Source: JAMXLO01 sp036494925
GTDB lineage: Bacteria; Pseudomonadota; Alphaproteobacteria; Acetobacterales; Acetobacteraceae
Direction: 5' to 3'
Assembly (NCBI GenBank): GCA_036494925.1
Contig: DASXNR010000215.1
Span: forward strand, 1 to 8,396
Length of the DNA: 8,396 nucleotides
A model generated the notes under the pieces. That model worked only from the letters and a program-made list of their open reading frames with translations. It had not been told where the DNA came from and did not search any database. Position 1 is the stretch's first letter. Every line of letters starts with the position of its first letter. The position numbers and the translations under genes are program-made. Shown here piece by piece: positions 6,672-8,396 of the stretch.

Positions 6672-7547
6672 TCAGAACGGCGTATCGCCGCACACCGTGA
6701 TCCGCCGCATGATCCGCGTCTCGGCCGGATAGTCGTTGACCGCGAAGTGCTGCGTGCAGCGGTTGTCCCAGAATGCCAGCGACCCGCTCTCCCAGCGGAA
6801 CCGGCAGGTGAACTCCGGCCGCGTCGAGTGCTTCTTGAGGAAGTCGATCAGCGGCTCGCTTTCCTCATCCGTCATGCCGTCGAAGTGCTGCACGTGCCCG
6901 CCGATATACAGTGCCTTCCGCCCGGTCTCGGGATGGGTGCGGACCAGCGGATGCACCGATGTCGTCTGTACGTTGCCCGGGTCCTTCACCTTCATGTGAG
7001 CCATCTGGCGGTCGTAACGCTGCGCGCGCGACTGGCCGCCGTGCTGCTTGAAGTTGTCGCCGACGCAGACGGTATGAAGCTGGCCGACCAGCGCCTTCAT
7101 GCCGTCGGACAGGCTCTCATAGGCAAGGTACTGATTGGTGAACATGGTATCGCCGCCGGCTGAGGGCACTTCCAGCGCATACAGGATCGTCCCCATCGCC
7201 GGCGCCGGTGAGAACATCTGGTCGGTGTGCCATGAGCCGCCGAAATTCTTCTTGTCCTCGGGCGTCTTGATGATCTCGAGGATCTCCGGATAGTCGGCCA
7301 TCCCCTGCATGAACGGATGCAGATGGATCTCGCCCCAGCGGCGCGCGAACCGAAGCTGTTGTTCCGGAGTAAGCTTCTGGTCCCGGAAGAAGATCACGCA
7401 GTTGTCGAGCAGCGCGGCGCGGACCTCCGCCAGCACATCATCCGGCAGTTCCTCGGACAGATCGACGCCCGATATTTCGGCGCCCAGCGAGCCGGCGATC
7501 CGGTGGGTTTCGAGATAGCGAAACTGGGTATTGCGTGGCGCATTCAT
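6672..7547 (-). CDS. TauD/TfdA-family Fe(II)/2-oxoglutarate-dependent dioxygenase
   Basis: A 291-aa cytosolic enzyme, normal for the family. The start is the ATG at 7547, with a perfect AAGGAGGT (7555-7562) seven bases upstream; an in-frame ATG at 7577 would overlap the previous gene and lacks such a site. The iron ligands are the HxD of GSWHTDQ (His107, Asp109) and the distal His267 (within CTQHFAVNDY). Arg278 (ETRIMRR), 11 residues later, matches the spacing of the 2-oxoglutarate carboxylate-binding arginine. The N-terminal region AGSLGAEISGVDLSEEL (residues 18-34) is also typical. Such enzymes hydroxylate small substrates such as taurine or phenoxyalkanoates, releasing CO2 and succinate; several aromatic and acidic substrates are possible and none can be fixed from the motifs. 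It lies 19 bases behind the acetyltransferase stop and looks like the third gene of a phaB-GNAT-dioxygenase operon. No sulfonate transport genes adjoin it, which weakens a taurine role. Confidence 0.9.
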   Translation of the reverse strand: MNAPRNTQFRYLETHRIAGSLGAEISGVDLSEELPDDVLAEVRAALLDNCVIFFRDQKLTPEQQLRFARRWGEIHLHPFMQGMADYPEILEIIKTPEDKKNFGGSWHTDQMFSPAPAMGTILYALEVPSAGGDTMFTNQYLAYESLSDGMKALVGQLHTVCVGDNFKQHGGQSRAQRYDRQMAHMKVKDPGNVQTTSVHPLVRTHPETGRKALYIGGHVQHFDGMTDEESEPLIDFLKKHSTRPEFTCRFRWESGSLAFWDNRCTQHFAVNDYPAETRIMRRITVCGDTPF

Positions 7548-7554
7548 CGGCGGG

Positions 7555-7562
7555 ACCTCCTT
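7555..7562 (-). promoter_or_regulatory. Consensus Shine-Dalgarno site deciding the dioxygenase start
   Basis: The minus strand reads AAGGAGGT, the full anti-16S complement, seven bases before the ATG at 7547. It is the strongest ribosome binding site in the window and lies in the 19-base gap after the acetyltransferase stop. This suggests that translation of the dioxygenase is initiated independently of its upstream neighbour and may be high. Confidence 0.85.
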
Positions 7563-7566
7563 ACGA

Positions 7567-8118
7567 CTATGATGCACCGGTCACCGGCAAGGGTGAAGGG
7601 GCGGCCAGCCGATACAGCACGTGCCGGCATAGTGCGTGGCCCGCGGGATAATTCGGGTGGTCGAACTCCATTGCCGGCGTCATCCCGAGCCGATGCATAA
7701 CGCCCCGCGAGGCCTGGTTGTCGAGCACCGTCATGGCGACGATCGATGTCAGTGCGACCCGCGTGAAGCCATCGCCAATCGCCGCCCGCGCGGCCTCGGA
7801 GGCATAGCCCTGGCCCCAGTAGCGCCGGTCGAGGCGCCAGGCGACCTCGACCGCCGGCGTGAACGACGCCGTGAACCGGACATAGGAAATGCCCACGGCG
7901 CCAATGAACGCGGCGACGCCAGGCGCCTCCACGGCCCATTTGCAGAAGCCGTGCTCAGCCAGGTGCGCCTCGGCGCGGGCGACATAGGCATCGCTGTCCT
8001 CGCGGGTGAGAGCGCCGCCCAGCCAGCGCATCACGAAGGGATCGGCATTCAGCGCCGCGAACGGCGGAAGGTCGCTCTGGCGCCAGGGCCGCAGGATCAG
8101 CCGCGGCGTCTCGATCAT
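7567..8118 (-). CDS. GNAT-family N-acetyltransferase (RimJ/RimL-like, Acetyltransf_3 type)
   Basis: A 183-aa cytosolic protein opening with IETPRLILRPWRQSDL (residues 2-17), the standard start of RimJ/RimL-type acetyltransferases. The acetyl-CoA pyrophosphate-binding motif is RRYWGQGYASEAARA (98-112), matching R/QxxGxG/A at Arg99-Gly102-Gly104. The C-terminal VLDNQASRGVMHRLGM (131-146) contains the conserved Asn followed by the SxxVMxKLGM-like segment. Relatives acetylate ribosomal protein N-termini or many small amines, so the substrate is open. The ATG at 8116-8118 overlaps the stop of the upstream reductase by one base (TGATG); a TTG one codon earlier is possible but less likely. No clear ribosome binding site is seen, so translation probably depends on coupling to the reductase gene. 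The dioxygenase gene follows 19 bases on. Confidence 0.9.
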   Translation of the reverse strand: MIETPRLILRPWRQSDLPPFAALNADPFVMRWLGGALTREDSDAYVARAEAHLAEHGFCKWAVEAPGVAAFIGAVGISYVRFTASFTPAVEVAWRLDRRYWGQGYASEAARAAIGDGFTRVALTSIVAMTVLDNQASRGVMHRLGMTPAMEFDHPNYPAGHALCRHVLYRLAAPSPLPVTGAS

Positions 8119-8396
8119 CAATACATATGCTGCCCGCCGTTGACCGACAGCGTCGAGCCGGTAATGAACTCGGCCTCGTCCGCGGTCAGGAACGCCACGG
8201 CGCGCGCGATATCGTCTGCCCGCCCGAGCCGTCCGATCGGAATGCGTGCGATGATCTTCTCCAGCACGTCGGGCGGAACGGCGCGCACCATGTGGGTATC
8301 CACATAGCCCGGTGCGATGGCGTTGACGGTGATGCCGAAGCGAGCGCCCTCCTGCGCCAGCGCCTTGGTGAATCCGTGGATGCCCGACTTGGCGGC
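8118..8396 (-). CDS. phaB: Acetoacetyl-CoA reductase-like short-chain dehydrogenase (N-terminal part outside window)
   Basis: The frame is open to the right edge (8396), giving the last 92 residues of a short-chain dehydrogenase/reductase; the N-terminal NAD(P)-binding glycine motif and the catalytic Ser and Tyr lie outside. The visible part begins AAKSGIHGFTKALAQEGA, in which Lys3 is the catalytic lysine of YxxxK. Then come ITVNAIAPGYVDTHMV, VLEKIIARIPIGRLGRADDIA and the C-terminus ITGSTLSVNGGQHMY. The PGYxxTxMV block, the IPxxRLG block and the NGGxxM ending are typical of PhaB/PhbB, which reduce acetoacetyl-CoA to (R)-3-hydroxybutyryl-CoA with NADPH for polyhydroxybutyrate synthesis. FabG (3-oxoacyl-ACP reductase) is the main alternative, since the two share most motifs. 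GTG codons inside this stretch (for example at 8303) are internal. The stop overlaps the GNAT start (TGATG), making it the leading visible gene of the three-gene operon. Confidence 0.82.
   Translation of the reverse strand, partial: AAKSGIHGFTKALAQEGARFGITVNAIAPGYVDTHMVRAVPPDVLEKIIARIPIGRLGRADDIARAVAFLTADEAEFITGSTLSVNGGQHMY

Noticed and set aside
6655..6674. Possible shared terminator between convergent thpR and dioxygenase stops
   Set aside because: The 14-base gap offers only a three-base inner pairing plus the complementary stop codons; no stable hairpin.
1..8396. Search by eye for a defence system, toxin-antitoxin pair, transposon, CRISPR array, tRNA or riboswitch
   Set aside because: All reading frames of substance belong to recognisable chromosomal gene families, the gaps are short, and no direct-repeat arrays or tRNA-like folds were seen.

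Overview
The window is GC-rich, densely coded chromosomal DNA with no mobile element, phage, CRISPR array or RNA gene that I can see. The gene set (a CarD/CdnL-type regulator, Bax inhibitor-1 family protein, ybbA-ybbP-tesA export/esterase cluster, ThpR, PhaB-type reductase) and the short gaps fit an alphaproteobacterium, perhaps Rhodospirillales/Acetobacteraceae-like. That placement is inferred from overall look and not from a marker gene.

Layout from left to right. (1) 1-531, plus strand: the 3' part of a CarD-family RNA polymerase-binding regulator. (2) 542-1300, minus: a protein resembling RidA/YjgF-like 2-aminomuconate deaminases (CnbZ type). Its stop converges with that of carD inside a palindrome. 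(3) 1369-2139, minus: a seven-helix Bax inhibitor-1/YccA protein. A strong hairpin terminator lies between it and the deaminase gene. (4) 2140-2260: a short intergenic stretch that should hold the Bax inhibitor promoter. (5) 2261-5475, minus: ybbP-like FtsX permease (838 aa) and its ATPase ybbA, joined by a TGATG overlap. (6) 5474-6657, plus: tesA-like secreted SGNH esterase and thpR RNA 2',3'-cyclic phosphodiesterase, joined by an ATGA overlap. The ybbA and tesA start codons face away from each other from one CATG palindrome. (7) 6672-8396, minus: a tight operon read from the right edge: phaB-like acetoacetyl-CoA reductase (3' part only), GNAT acetyltransferase, TauD/TfdA-type dioxygenase.

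Functionally, the middle block is the widespread ybbA/ybbP/tesA neighbourhood: an ABC ATPase plus a large FtsX-type membrane protein next to a periplasmic lysophospholipase/arylesterase, pointing to envelope lipid or lipoprotein handling. The right block combines polyhydroxybutyrate-type acyl-CoA reduction with an acetyltransferase and an oxygenase of unknown substrate.

I found no convincing novel system. The best second looks are a dispersed-repeat-like palindrome that is translated in frame within ybbP, the zero-gap divergent ybbA/tesA starts, a terminator set directly against the ribosome binding site of the deaminase gene, and the orphan deaminase homologue itself.
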